This document shows, in pieces, positions 38,601 through 51,763 of a DNA stretch of 64,000 bases. Every line of letters begins with the position of its first letter. Positions within the stretch are counted from its first letter, which is position 1. The stretch is taken from the NCBI GenBank assembly GCA_023974075.1, contig CM043803.1:4065495-4129494 (forward strand), read 5' to 3'. The notes below the pieces were generated by a model. It was not told where the DNA came from. It made no database searches and saw only the letters and a list, made by a program, of their open reading frames with translations. Position numbers and translations under genes: made by a program. The DNA is from Chaenocephalus aceratus. Taxonomy: Eukaryota; Chordata; Actinopteri; Perciformes; Channichthyidae.

Positions 38601-40264
38601 AGTAAACATAATATTGGAGGAAGATAGATATTCATATTAAAGTGAAACCAGTTGTGAAAACACAACTCCCAGCTGAGAATTTAACAAACCTCAGCCAGTT
38701 TGATACTTTCCCTTTCATAATCTAACTGTAATTTTTCTCTGAAGAAGACATTTCACTGAATTATTTGTAATGGTTGGCAGCAAAAAAACTTGAAGACATT
38801 GAGATAACAAACAAGAAGCAACTTAGAGCATTTGAAATGTGTTAAGTTTACTTTGAACGATTTTGGTTAATGTATACAACTCAAATACACATAACAATTA
38901 TTACATAAAGAATTATGAGTCATTACTTTTGAAATAATGAAAAAAAAATACTTAAGCTGATCGAAAAGGGCTGAAGCTTTAGATTATTACACCTACCCTT
39001 TTAATAATATTACATTATTATGTAATATTATCATTAAAAGTATACCCAGAGTAACAAATGAATCGTCAACAAACTCTTTCCATCTAATCTGATCAACAAC
39101 AAAAAAGACATATGTTTGTCAGACTAGCTTTCAGACACATGTCTGCTCAACATGTCAACGAATAAATCTGTCTCCAGCAAGTAATTATACGGTACACAGT
39201 TCCTTTGCTGTTTTGAGGGGAATTCCCACACAGGAAACAACAGGGACGGCGAGACAACAAAGGCCAACTCCTAACAGGCATGTAATGAAATCAAGGATCT
39301 CCTGGGCCCATCCAGCTCCAGTGCTACCCGTCCCTGGAGGTCTCCATAACAGGCTAAGCTACCCGTCCATCCGTCCTCACAGTTCAGAGGGTAAACTAGC
39401 AGAGAAATCGGACACTGGCTCGCTGCAAGATTCCAGTCTGATGCAGGCTCTTGAGAGAAGAACAGGCGAGGGTTAAATTCAGGCCATTCTCCCTAACGTT
39501 GAAGAGTGGCCTTTGATTGCCCCCCATCCATGTGTAGTATGCTGCTGAAGGGGAACCTGACACGGACGTTGTTATTGAAGTGCTGTAGGAGGGGCTGATA
39601 ACTGGTCTCATCGGATCCTCATGCAGATCCAGAGTACAGGCTGTCTCTCAGCCCCTATAAAAGACAGTGGCAGGTGTGTGACAGATCTGGGCGTTAAAGG
39701 ACATTTGGGACCCCCCCAGAGATGACAGCCTCTTGGCCCATCTCAAGAAATGATTAGGGGCCTGGCTGTTGGGGATGCCCAACCATGTCTAAGCCTCTGT
39801 CTTCCAATGCGTTTTTTCCGTATGCTGATTTTGTAATCCCGTTGAAACAATAAGGTTTCTCAATCTTCCCCATCCTTTTGGGAGAGGAAAACCAAGGCAA
39901 ATTAAAGTGTGGCAAATTAAAAGCTAGACAAATTAAAATATAGTCTCATGAATGTGTGTAGATTGAGATCCCAGGTTTGTTCAAGAGAGAATTTATAGTA
40001 TGAATGAGGGTTAGTCCACAGGACAACATCCATCCTTGAGGTTGTTTGTTAAAGTATCAATCACCTAATCAGAGGTGTTGATCAGCCTCCCTCACTGGTG
40101 ACTGGAAGTTTGTTTAATTAGCTGTAACATCATAGGTTATTTCGGTTCTTAAAAAAAACTACTAAAAGGCAGCACATTCCACACATTTTAATGATGCAAT
40201 GATTGGTATATTAACTTTGTAAACGTTGTTTGCATCTAGATGTGTGGTGACTGAACAAAAGTTT
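35627..40264. other. Gene-free sequence, some conserved-looking blocks
   Basis: No exon was recognised. Two blocks look like noncoding conserved elements: 36580-36840 (TGCCCCTTGTTAGG, then GGCTAATGCTTTC and TAAATGAGTAATGAATTA) and 37070-37240 (TTGTTGTAATTGTGAGGGCC and following). A hairpin with arms of about 17 bp (TTTTAATAATATTACAT) lies at 38999-39039. Confidence 0.4.
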
Positions 40265-40590
40265 GAACTAGGGATGTCCCAAACTGATCTCAAAGTTTGG
40301 CATAAGGGCCGATAAAGGCATTTTATGAGTGATCTGTATCGGCTATATTGAGCTATTGAGATTCGGTTTATGTCAGCTGGCACACAGGTGTTTCTACTAA
40401 TGAAGCTTTGAGGCACAGCAACGACTGCCATGGCCAACTGTCCTCTGTCTATCTCTTTTCCTATCTGCTGACTTTGATTTTAATTACATTAATAGACTTG
40501 AAGTAGGTTCTGTGCAGCTGCATTATCTATCCAAAATAAAAAAGTATCGGATTGGGACCCAGTACTGGCGATACTCAATAATAAATAGCC
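40265..40590. mobile_element. Degraded hAT-like MITE
   Basis: CTAGGGATGTCCCAAACTG at 40268 resembles the TAGGGATGTCCCGATC terminus of the hAT at 57031. The right part (GTATCGGATTGGGACCCAGT, about 40543-40562) resembles its subterminal sequence. The exact right end is lost. Confidence 0.4.
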
Positions 40591-43290
40591 CTGAAATTGC
40601 GGCAATTGGGACTTTGCTAGTCTGAATGGTAAGATACAGTGAGGGAATAACAAATATTGGCATCAAAGACCAAACTGCGTACGGCCAAACTTTAGTTTGT
40701 ACTTTATCAAAATAATCTATTTGAATCAGTCACCACATGAATTTAGTATATGTTGGATGTTTATAATTGATAAAGTGTTTATTTTCTGAACTTTGTTTTT
40801 CACTTTGCTTGCTTTTAATTTCGTCCATTTTAATGTCTTTCATTCATCTCATACAAGTTTTACAATTTGCTGTAATGAATGCTTTAGTTAAAGCATTTGT
40901 TTTGTTATGATTATTATAACCAGTTATGTTAAGGAGTGCCAAGGGGATACTAAATAGGGATGGTGAAGATTGGAGGGGGTGGGGTTGAAATACGAGGGGA
41001 ATGGATCCTTAAGTCTCCAACTCGACCACAAGCGGCATCATTGTCATCACCTTGTTCTGATTTCATTTCATCTCTCGGCGCCACCACTGCAGGCAATATC
41101 TTGGTATTGAGTTACAAGAGGCCCATCTCTTTATTATTTTCATGGGAACTCAAGGACAGGCAGTCTTGTGCGGAGACGAGAGGGATATTTATATGAATGC
41201 ATATAATGTTGTGTTCTCAGTACTCAGGGACATTTAGCGCCTATCTTTGAATAGCATCAGAGGCTTTCAGCTCGACAGAGTCATTAATATCGGAAGGGTT
41301 TATGTGTTTCATATTGCCTCCATGCCAGCTGGGACCGCATGCCTGATGAGCTGGCTAGTGTTGTGGAGGATGCACCATTCTTTTTCATAGCCTCATTCAC
41401 AGTGTGAGCTCAGCACGTCCAGAGATGATCACTTTCTCTCCATAGAAAGGTCAAGCCAGTGGCCAAAAGCAGCCACAACATGATCATTTGGTCCGATATC
41501 CTGGCTCACTGAGATGGGACAGATAGACTTTATTTTTGAGAGAACAACTTTTGTTGTCATTGATTTGATTCCATCTGAATCTGCATTACTCTCTGGTGGG
41601 GCAAAGGGCCTGAGATGTGTCTGATCGGTTTAATAGCACCGTGTTGTGAATTGCCATGTGTAGCCATGGAGGATTAAGACAGAGAGGGAACAGGTTGGAG
41701 CAAGAAGTGAACTGTTGGCAGGTTAACATGATGATTAGATCAACTAATCAACCTGCTAAATGTAAACCATCAACCTTATGAACAAATGTGTGTTGACACT
41801 GCTTCAAACAGATGTTTCTCCGTGTGTAATGGAACAGTTGTGCCATCATTCCCGTACCATTACCACAAGTCCTTTCACTGATTCTTGGGAAAGCTGAGAC
41901 ACGAGATTGTGTTTGATCCAAAGGTTTCTTCATCCTGGAGGTTGAGTGATGTGACAAGCTCAGCATCTGTAATCCTTGGCTGTTTTTGTTAGAGAATCCA
42001 CACGTAGCGTGTCCATCACAGAGGAGAGCAGAAATCCCTGGGTTTCAGTCAGACTGATTTTGGAATTCTCCTCACTTTTTGTGTGAAGGAAATATAAACT
42101 ATAATGACAATGCAGCTATTGTGTCTTGTGTTTGTTTAGTGTTCGTTTTCCAAAGGAAGACTTATCTAGATCATTTTTGGAAACAATCCAAACCTGGATC
42201 ATCTGGGTGGTGCGTCTTCACATTTCAATTGACAATGGAGAGCTGGCATTGCTAGGAAACACACAGTTAACTGACATTGTGCCACTGGCTGAAACACACC
42301 AGGTGCAATACAGACTAACATATAAGACGATTTTCCTTGTTTACAACAAATAGTGTAAGCTGTTAACCGTTACAACAATCCGTTTTTGGGTGGACCCAAT
42401 AGGCTTGTATTCCACTCCTAAAGTGGAAATGACTTTGCCTACTGTAGCTTGAGAATGTTAGCACTGTTCAAATTAATGCAGTCACTTATTTACCTTTGCA
42501 CAATCTCAATGTTTGATTAAAAAAAAGTATACAAGTATAGATGTTGCCTTGCATCAAGAGTACAGTAGCCAGAACAAAGGGAAGAGAGAACACCTTGCAG
42601 TGCAGTAAGGGGTGTATTCCACTCTTTGCAGATGCTTTGCAAATAGCTTTCTTTTTTTATTGCTGATTTAGCAGCCTCCAAAGCCATGGAATTGTTTTTC
42701 GTATTCACCCCTGCTGCGGTTGCCCCTGAATTATAAAAATAATATGTTGTAGCTTCCATTCCATGATATGTCTTTTTAGGGGTCCTGAATTACTGATGGC
42801 AAATAATTAGACTGTCAAAAATATTCAGCATTTGGTCCTCCTGCCACATTATCAATCTGTATGTTACATAGAGAACAGTATAAAGAAACAGTGGGGTAGA
42901 AGTAAAACTTAAGTCACAGAAGTGGCTGAACAATGGCTAACAACCTCAGCCAAAGAGCTTGTAGGAGTTAACTACCTTTAAGGTGCTATTGAAGTGGTAT
43001 GACTAACAAATGAGCAACAAAGCTACACAAAAAGTACCAAAAGAATGGAGGAATTTCTGCTGGAGAAAAGGAAATATAATTAAAAAATCCTCTGTTAGGT
43101 AGTTTAAGTTTTGACCAAAAACACAACCACACAATGAAACAATTTTGGCTTCATTTTAAGTTTGACTTAAACAAAAATGTTAAACAGTATTGACACATTA
43201 AAGCCTACAATGGTCCTCCATTTGAATACAGATGAAGAATTAAAATGCAGGTGCTGAATAACATCCTACAGGGTCTGACCAGAACTAATG
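40591..43290. other. Gene-free sequence
   Basis: Only short ORFs without domains or splice context. No TIR pair, LTR or LINE tail was recognised. Confidence 0.45.
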
Positions 43291-43560
43291 CCCCATAGGT
43301 CGGTTACCACGCAGCGCTGAAGCAGCTGCCAGCGTGCCCTAGCAACAAGTACCGCCAACCCTTCGCCGGCGGGAGAGTGACTCACAGTCCATGTATCCCA
43401 GCATGCTTTGCCACTGTGGTTCTCTTCACTCCCTGCCCTTCCATAATGGCAGCATGGAGAGATAAAAAGGACCATGTGACATGAGCGGACACAGTCGCCC
43501 CGGCCTCATGCTGCTCGCTGCCTTTTCAAACACGGCTCACATGGAGAGCGCGAAGACACG
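43291..43560 (+). promoter_or_regulatory. Compact promoter-like motif cluster
   Basis: In a GC-richer island within AT-rich DNA: GTGCCCTAGCAAC (43334-43346) is close to the RFX X-box; ATCCCAGCATGCTTTGCC (43395-43412) is close to the ZNF143 site; TAATGGC (43444-43450) fits a YY1 core; GATAAAAAGG (43461-43470) is TATA-like. A short ORF starting at 43481 follows, but it has no recognised homology. A noncoding RNA promoter or an enhancer are both possible. Motif matches are by eye only. Confidence 0.35.
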
Positions 43561-46176
43561 GGGCAGCTTGGGCAACAAGAGTCAACACAATCGGCCAGAA
43601 CAGAAGTCGTGTTCTTTTTTTCATCACTACAAAGGGTTTGTGCATGCCGTTGACATACCTGCATTTTTTAACAGATGTATTAATTTCCCTGTTTTCATTT
43701 TCCACTTCAGTGATGCAGAATAATGCAGCTTCATTTCAGGAATCAAAACAGATTGTTGGAGAAGTTTACTGACCAGACAAAATGAGAAAAAGCATGAAAA
43801 GCAATCTGTTGTGGCGCACACTTGAACCTTTATTGTCCTAACAGTTTAGCCAGTAACATCTAGTGTGAAAAAGCACCATCTGTGCTCGGTGCCAACAAAC
43901 CGCCGTACCTCGGTCATCATTTCTACAGATCTTCTGTATTGTGACAGTAATGGGACTTTAAATCAGTGCGTCGCACCCTAAGGGTTCATTACAAGGTGAC
44001 AGACCATTGTGGGACTGCTCTGTGATGACAACAAGTGGCAGTGGGAGGGGGGGAAGGGGGGGCTGGAGAAAGTGAGGCAGATGGTTCGGAGAGATGACAA
44101 TGGTGCCATTTCACAGCGTATCCTCCACCTGTGGTGTGACGGAGGCGGCTGTCGGGGCTTTTGATGCCCGCTGAGATGAATGCAATGGATGAACATATCT
44201 CTCGCTGACAGCCTCCGTATCATTGTTGATTGAGTTGTCTAGACGCCCACAAAAAGAGAGCTTTGAAAACAAACTTTGAGACGCACTGCTCAACTTTTGG
44301 TGAAATAAAAAGTTGTGGAAAGGGTTCTTTGAAATAAAAAAGAATGTGAGGTGGGCATTACAAATGTAAATTGGAAAATAAATGTAAGCTTTTCGTTATG
44401 TAGGCTGATAACTGTTTGAATCCTGGTTTATATAACTTTTTATTTCCCTACACCAAAACACCTCTCACGAGTCCTTAGTGTCCTCCCTTAACTAAAATGA
44501 CCTATTTGCAGCAATTATTGCAAGACTCCGAACCTCCCTGATCAAAACTAATGCAACTACCAAAGACAATGTGTATCAAACGTATCAGATAAAATCAACA
44601 ACATGAAATACTTGAATGTAGAGGTTCAACATATGACCGCACGAAGAAAACATCCACAAATTCTTCTGAGCAACACATGAAACATTTCTCCATGTGAGCA
44701 TGTGTTAGACTGGTGAGCAGAAAAAAATAAAAAGCCAGACAAGTTGTTCTAAGAGAGAGCAGGTGGCTCCTATAGTTCAAAGAGTGCAGGGATGAGGTTG
44801 TGTTTTCTTTTTCCCCCCCTTTGCTCTTTCTTCCCAAAGGGGTCTTGAGTCCTCCTCCCCTGTCTGCCAACTTCAGAGTTGCATTATTATCAGCAAAGTG
44901 CTTTTAAATCCGCCTCTGCTCAACACCAGGATGTCTTCTGCATGCTAATCCTCAGGGATACGGATCCGTCACTTCTCCGTCGTTCTCTCATGCCTGGCGT
45001 TCCTGAGACAGCTGGGAAAACAGTCTCTGCTCGACGGTCTGCACATACAATGGGGATCTCAAGCCACCACAGCGCTGCTCAGCCGCAGAGCACTTTACAG
45101 TAGTGCGCTGTGTGTTGCAGAAAGAACAACATGGGCTTTTCTGTCAAATCAAGGGGATTGTGAAAAGGGATCTTTCACGGGTAAATGTTGTTGTTTGGAT
45201 CAGAGAAGGTGGTTTCCACAACATATGTTGCTAAAGTGAAATAACAACCCCGTGTTGTGTTGACGACAGACTCAAGAAGGTCACGGCTCTTGGGCAAAAG
45301 ATTGCAAAAGAAAACAAAACAGTTTTGCTGAAAATGAACAACATCGCAAATGGAAGTACTAAGAGGGCTTTGAATGTGTGAATGTACTTGGCATGTATTT
45401 CATTGTATTTGTTGTGGCATGTAGCACAAACCGACCCCACTGAGGTTTTGTGGAGATGTACTATATCAGCATATTAAAAATGTACCATTGCTGTATAGAC
45501 GTTGGAGTGAACCCCATGCTGTCCTGTTGAGCCGGTTTATGTTCCAGGGCTGCATCTTTCCCTCCGCCATGGAGGTTGTGTTTTTGGCTTGACTTGACAT
45601 CTGCCTGTTTTTCTGTTCGAGAGAAAGCACGGCTATGAGAAAAACACCACTATTTTGAAGAAAATGGCTGGAAGGGTGAACTTAGCATGGGTCAAGGAAG
45701 ATCCCATCAAATGATACCAATTAATGAATCTATTGACTTTTATTAACACTGCAAAAAAGGGCAAATGTGCTGCCTTCATGTGCTGTTCCTCTGTCCAATC
45801 TTCTTTGTAAAACACATGTTGCTTCCTCATAACAACTTAAAGATTACAAACCCATAGCTTTGAAAAAATGTCTTATCCCAACTTGGTATATCTGACCCTT
45901 CTAGGGGACACATGAATGCAACATTGGCCTTGGTGGAGTTCCTGCGCTCTCCGATTGCCATTCTATTTACTAATTTGAATGATGACTAAATACATTTCTA
46001 TGTGATTTTGAATCACATAGAATAAATGGTTCTCTTGCTTGCACACAAGTTACTTCCTAGTTGAAGCAAACTTGTATGTCATTGATGTACTTTACCTTAA
46101 AAAGTTTAGTTTAAACGAAGCCACATGAGTTCAAAGTGCTAATCTCTTCAGGACTTTTGAGAAGTGAACAGCATCA
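43561..46176. other. Gene-free sequence
   Basis: No recognised exon. A G-rich run at 44042-44062 (GGGAGGGGGGGAAGGGGGGG) could fold as a G-quadruplex. A perfect 12-bp inverted repeat (TTCTATGTGATT and AATCACATAGAA, 3-bp spacer) lies at 45996-46022. Confidence 0.5.
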
Positions 46177-46408
<232 letters not shown>

Positions 46409-47868
46409 CTAAAACAAGTAGCTGAGAGGAAGAGAGTGGGGGGGATAAATATAGAGAACAGTGATAAAGAGGGTAATCATCTCCACTCAAAGTATATTTT
46501 ATCCAGTGGGGTTATTAGGAGGATGGAGATGAGTCAAATCCGCACAGACGTCTCTCTCCCTCCCTCTCTCTCTGTGTATTTACCCACTTTTGATCCTCTC
46601 TCCTCCTCATCTCCACGTCCGACCCGCCTTGGCACGGAGCCCAGCTCGCTCATTCTCAACCATGCACGGCAATTTCAATGTTTCACTGATTCGCGCTAAT
46701 AGCTGATGAATGGGCCAGTGCAGTATGCAATACATACAAAATGAAGCAATGGGTTTTAATTAAAAGTTTCACTTCAGCTCCCTCTCTCCCTCTATTCTGT
46801 CATTTATCACATTTGTTATGTACCAGCTCTTTGAGGCTCACACACTATAGTGGAGATGTTGCTATATAGTTTCCAAAGATAGGGGGCAGTGTTCTCAAGG
46901 GTAACATGCCATCAGAAGCAGCCGTTACAAGTTGACTTGAGAACTATAGAAGGCCATTCAAATGAAGGCGATAAGATTGACATTTCTGCATTAAATCCCA
47001 TGTATATAACACTATGACAAACTATATAAGCATCGATTTTATTATTTATAATCTGTAGCAACATTTCAGTTAAGAGTATATTTTGCATTGTTTCTTTGAG
47101 ATCAAATTGAAGTGTGATAATGCTGGAATAAAGGATTTAGGGAGGTGATACTGACTCAAGCATCACACATAACAAGTTTGAAGTTTAATACTATGAATTA
47201 AATAATATTAAACAACTATAACATTGATTACTGTTCCTCAGCCACTGCATGTAAGATCTGTACAATAGATTTCCCAGATATTCTAGCACATTTTCTCAGC
47301 TTTGTCACTTTCATTTGGCAACTTCACATTATCCACTTTCATCTTTCCCTTGGTTCTTTCTGGACAGACCAGTGTCTCCCTCCTTATTCAGCGCCATCCT
47401 GAAGATGTATCTGTGTGCCTACTGCATCGCGACAGGAATAGCTCTTAATAATGAAAGATTGATGTGAAGTAAGCTTGTCATTACATGCTGCAGTAGACAA
47501 TTAGGTGCCTCCAAACACACAGCCCTGATTTTCTCCTCTTTCTCTCTCCCTCCTCTTACTCCCAAGTTTCTCGCTTTTTTTCTTTCACACTGACAAAGTT
47601 GCTGAAGTAATTTGCTTAAATGTGTTTTGTTTGGGTCTAAAGGGACAATGCAACAAGTCCGTGATTCATTCAGTGAGCTGGTGACAAATAGCTGATGGCC
47701 TCCCTGCAGCAGGTTTTGCAAACTTTCTTTTTTTCAGCTGGGACCAAACCTCATTAAAATAAATTACATTTCTGGTCATGTGGGGAAACTAACAGTCATA
47801 AGCCCAGCTCATAGTTTAAGAAACACTCTCAAGTAAAACTTTTACAATAGGGATCATTAGACAAGCAG
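46409..47868. other. Gene-free sequence
   Basis: No coding signal and no recognised repeat in this interval. Confidence 0.5.
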
Positions 47869-48776
47869 TTAAAGGAACAGTTGGACATTTTGGTGGAATA
47901 GGCTCATTTGCTTTCTTGCTTAAAGTAAGATAAAGAAGTTTTATAGCACTATTACAGCTTTCTGTTCCACATTTAGCCGCAGCTAGGACACTGCTAGCTT
48001 AGCAGGCGTGTAACAGTACAAAACGCTAAATTCCCTGTACCACGGTTTTGGCATTGACAACAATTCTAAATGTAATGCTAAGGCACTCAATAATGTGATT
48101 TCAATAATAATAATAAATAGATGCAAGTAATAAATGTCTCTAGATGGCATGCTCTATCAAATCTCCAACTCCATCCATGTAGCTTACGCTTGTTTATAGA
48201 CAGGCCAGGCCAAACAGGGTGAAATGCAAACATGAAGGCACATTGTAGCGCGTCTCAAGCACTTTGACCATATGCACCAGTTCAATATCTACTACAAGAG
48301 TGGTTGAATATATACACACAGCAAACTTTCTTAAAGCTTTAGTACGGTCTGCAGTTGGAGGTCTGAAGGATTATTTTGTTACGCTTTGCTAATTGACACA
48401 TTAGAGCAGTGGTTCCCAAACTTTTTCAGTCGGGCCCCCCTTGGGTAATTGGAAATATTTTCGGGACCCCCCCAACCCGGTTCCCATCTATATTGGTAGG
48501 ATTAATTGTATATTGTTGTAAAACATCAAATGTTTCTCTGCTGATAATAAGAAGATATAAAGATCCAACTATAATTTTATATGTTATTATGGATTACACA
48601 TGAACAAAAGTGCTTGTAATAGATACTGTGAATTAATTTGGCCTAATTAAAACTGGTTGGCCTTCTTCCCTGAGTAGTAGATTTTTAAATTCAAATTTCT
48701 TTAAGGAAAATATATTAATTAACTACTATTTCTACTGCATGTTGCAAACCATCACATCACTATTCCACACATAGCT

Positions 48777-48952
48777 TATTAATGACTTGTGTGTGCTTGC
48801 TTTCCCTTGCAGATCTTCTCAACCCGGGGCTGTTGTTTTGAGACTGCCACTCTCAGTTCATTCTCAATGTTCAGCTTTGATCTGTATTTCGTTTTGATGG
48901 CAGCAACAGCAGAAAAAGCCTATTCACACAAGTAGGATGTTGCAAAAGGCAG
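48777..48952 (-). pseudogene. hAT transposase C-terminal dimerisation domain
   Basis: Minus-strand reading: LPFATSYLCE, a stop, then AFSAVAAIKTKYRSKLNIEN, ELRVAVSKQQPRVEKIC and KGKQAHTSH with stop codons at 48777-48782. The F.TSYLCE.AFS...KTKYRS.LN..ELRVA pattern is the hATC domain as found in hAT transposases and their ZBED/SCAND3-like derivatives. One in-frame TAG replaces a residue before AFS. The catalytic core and N-terminus are absent. A true C-terminal stop supports the strand and frame. Confidence 0.85.
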
Positions 48953-49004
48953 CATTATGCCCACTGACCAATGAGATATTTTCGAGCAGTGTTTGTTTAC
49001 AATT

Positions 49005-49085
49005 GAATAATAATAATACATTTGATTTATATAGCACACTTTAAAAACAACGTCATCTCTCAAGGTGCTTCACAAAGCTAAAAAG
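49005..49085 (-). mobile_element. LINE 3' tail inserted in the hAT, antisense
   Basis: Minus strand: CTTTGTGAAGCACCTTGAGA, then TTTTAAAGTGTGCTATATAA and a (TTA)n tail. This is the 3' end of an L2-like LINE with almost all of its body missing. Confidence 0.7.
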
Positions 49086-49460
49086 AGAAAATAATAAAAT
49101 CTTCCCGCGACCCCCCTGCAGTACCTCCGCGACCCACTAGGGGTCGCGCCACACAGTTTGAAAACCACTGCATTAGGGTGACGCTGTCATAAATCTAACC
49201 TTTCAAGCAAATCCGCAGATAAAGCAGACATTTAAAAAAAAAAATGTATCAATTAAGCTTGATTGACCTGTTTATGAGGCCACAGCTGATATGCTTCAGA
49301 ATTCTGATCCAAGTGTAAAAAAATAGTTTTGGTCACAAATGTACGTACCACTACACCCCTGAACATTAGCATAAAGACACCAAAAAAAGTGAGACTATGC
49401 TGACGGATCCACCTACCAGCACTCCTAAAACCCACTGCTTAACTTATCTTATTTGTTTAA

Positions 49461-51278
49461 CCTCTTAAGCCCGCAGGTCCCCCCAGTGGACCCCTCCCAC
49501 CGTTTTTTTACGAGACTATGTCTCAGGGCTTCTTAACATTTATGAAACTATTAATGTTTCATACCCTTTTAAAGTTAAGAAACTCCGCTAACTGACAATA
49601 AGAACAATTGTTAGCTAAAAAACACAAGAGTAATACAAGCCTTTGAATTAGCATTGAGCGAAAAAATGCTAACTAATGCTAACGCTTTTTTACACAGAAC
49701 TCACGGTAGAAATGCCCTTATTACTATCTTAACTGCACAAACAAGATATACGATTTAAAGCTGAGACTCCACAGATTCCACACATGTAATGTCATCACTG
49801 TACGACCTCGAATTCCTGGAGCTATCAGCCAGAAAAGAGAAAGTAAACAACACCCGGTTTCAAAAATATTACAATAATTACGTCTTACCTTTTTTGATTT
49901 GTGATCAAAAGTTGTGTTCAACGGAATAAAAACGCCGCTCAAGGTTAATCCAATGTCTTTGTGTCACGTAGACATTTTTACTGATAATCCATCATCATAT
50001 TTATGGCAATATACTGGGTATAAAGTTTTGCCGTCCAGGCTTGTACTTTCAGATATGTTTAGTTTGCTTCTCTATTACGTCCACAATGGTAATGTTTACG
50101 TGGATTTGGGAACTGCCCATCGATTCTATTGGATGTAATGGTTAAGAAAAAGGTGTAAATCACCCAAATCGACCAATAGGTTCCAGAGATATGGTCCTGC
50201 GTAAAGTATAAAGAATGCCAGCCAGCTTAAGTACATTACGCAGCAGACTTTACTTATTGTTTACTACGTAAGGAAGCAGGAATTGCAGGACCCAGAGCGC
50301 ACGAAGCACAGAGCGGACAGCTGATAACGGAATTGCAGTTTTATTGCTTATAGATTATCAGAACATTTCAAAGGGGACACAGCCACATTGGATATTAACC
50401 TATGGATTAACTACATCATCGTTTTTATCGTTTTAATGCCTTTGAAGACCAGTTTAGACCAGACAAAGAGGAAGGTGAGCCATGTTAGCCTAGCGCATTA
50501 GCGCTAGCGCCACTTGTTTTGATGTACGTTTTTGTTGATAACGTCGCGAGTTTGTATCTTTCAGTGTTGAGGTGGGCACCGTTAGATTCTGTGTCTTTAC
50601 TATCATAAACAATGTGTTGGATGTGCAGCTAGGATAAGTAATAAGGGAGCTAGGAGTGATTTTCGGTGCAGTAATAGGTTAGCATTTTTCGCTCGGGGCT
50701 AATTCAGAGGCTCACTGTAAGAGGATAACAGAGTAGGCCTATGTTTTATTTTTATTTTTTTCACAACAGTTGTATTTGGATGGAATGAATAACTATAGTG
50801 ATAATTCAAAGTAATAAAATGATTTTACAGTGAAAAAGTTCAAATGGAACTGATGGTTCCCAAATTACCCAGAGGTGAGTCCGCTTGGACTTTATTTTTC
50901 TAAACCTCTCTAAAAGGTCAAATTTCACTTGTTTTGCATCAATCTTGATACAGGGTACTTATTATATGTTATAGTTTGGATCCCTAAAGCTTTTAGTCTA
51001 CTAGCCCATCATTCAAGGGTGGTTTTCACTATAAGTAATGTTTTTTTTGTAGGCGGACATTATAATTTACATGTTTTTACTGTGTTCCATCTGTATTTAC
51101 TTTAAAATAAAAACATCTATATTGATTCTGACACTTCTACATCCAACTCACAGATGTAACCTTGCTTTGAGAGAAAAGATTATTAATTTACCCCTTTTAG
51201 AAGTGAAGATGTAGTCTTTGTTGTGTTAGTGGCATTTTCGAGCCTGAAACCTGAAAAACAGGCTCAGGGCTTAAGAGG
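49461..51278. mobile_element. piggyBac-type non-autonomous element, 1.8 kb
   Basis: Ends CCTCTTAAGCCC (49461-49472) and GGGCTTAAGAGG (51267-51278) are perfect 12-bp inverted repeats. TTAA flanks both sides exactly (49457-49460 and 51279-51282), the hallmark of piggyBac insertion. No transposase (DDD) ORF was found in the 1.8 kb; the longest ORFs are short and unsupported. It would need transposase in trans. Confidence 0.85.
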
Positions 51279-51310
51279 TTAATGAATAGGAAAGTTGTGA
51301 ATGAACAGGG

Positions 51311-51763
51311 CGTGTGGAAAAGGTAGGACCCAAAAGCAGTATCAAAAAGCGAGCTTTGATTTACAAAAAAAAGCCGATGACAAAAGAAAACGAGACAAAG
51401 TTAGCATTACCAAAAAAACAGGGGAGCACGAGTAAATAATCCAGGACCAAACTTCAAGGACAAACATGGAGCGTGACATGAAGGGAAAGACAAACAATGA
51501 ACCAACACTGAACACAGGAAGAGACAAGACTAAATACAGGGAGGGGTAATCACAAGACGAGAAACAGCCGGGCAGGGGAGGAGAAACACAAGGGCCACAG
51601 GTGAACACAATCAGACAACTAGACACACCAGGGAAACTAACGACAGGAGGAAAAACACAGGGAAAAGGACCAGACAATAAACCAGAAGGAAAACATGACA
51701 GGGAGAACAGCAAAACACCCAAACCTAGACATAAAAACGTGACATAACATGAATATCGTGACA
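51311..51763 (-). repeat. Solo LTR, antisense, Gypsy-like
   Basis: On the minus strand it begins TGTCACGATATTCATG, runs through pyrimidine-rich CCCTTGTGTTTCTCC and CCTGTATTTAGTCTTG, and ends CTTTTGGGTCCTACC...CCACACG. The composition and TGTCACG start match fish Gypsy LTRs. CAGGG flanks both sides (51306-51310 and 51764-51768), a 5-bp target duplication. No internal region, so it arose by LTR-LTR recombination. The last dinucleotide is CG rather than CA. A 140-codon antisense ORF here is an artefact. Confidence 0.65.

Larger units (their letters stand above)
48407..49170. mobile_element. hAT element (Charlie-like), internally deleted
   Basis: Left end CAGTGGTTCCCAAACTTTTT (48407) and right end GTTTGAAAACCACTG (to 49170) are imperfect inverted repeats. 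Flanks CATTAGAG (48399-48406) and CATTAGGG (49171-49178) form an 8-bp target duplication with one mismatch. The interior keeps the last part of a transposase gene on the minus strand and a LINE tail inserted at 49005-49085. Confidence 0.9.

Noticed and set aside
43481..43723. 80-codon ORF downstream of the promoter-like cluster
   Set aside because: No homology recognised and no further exon; kept only as part of the regulatory observation.
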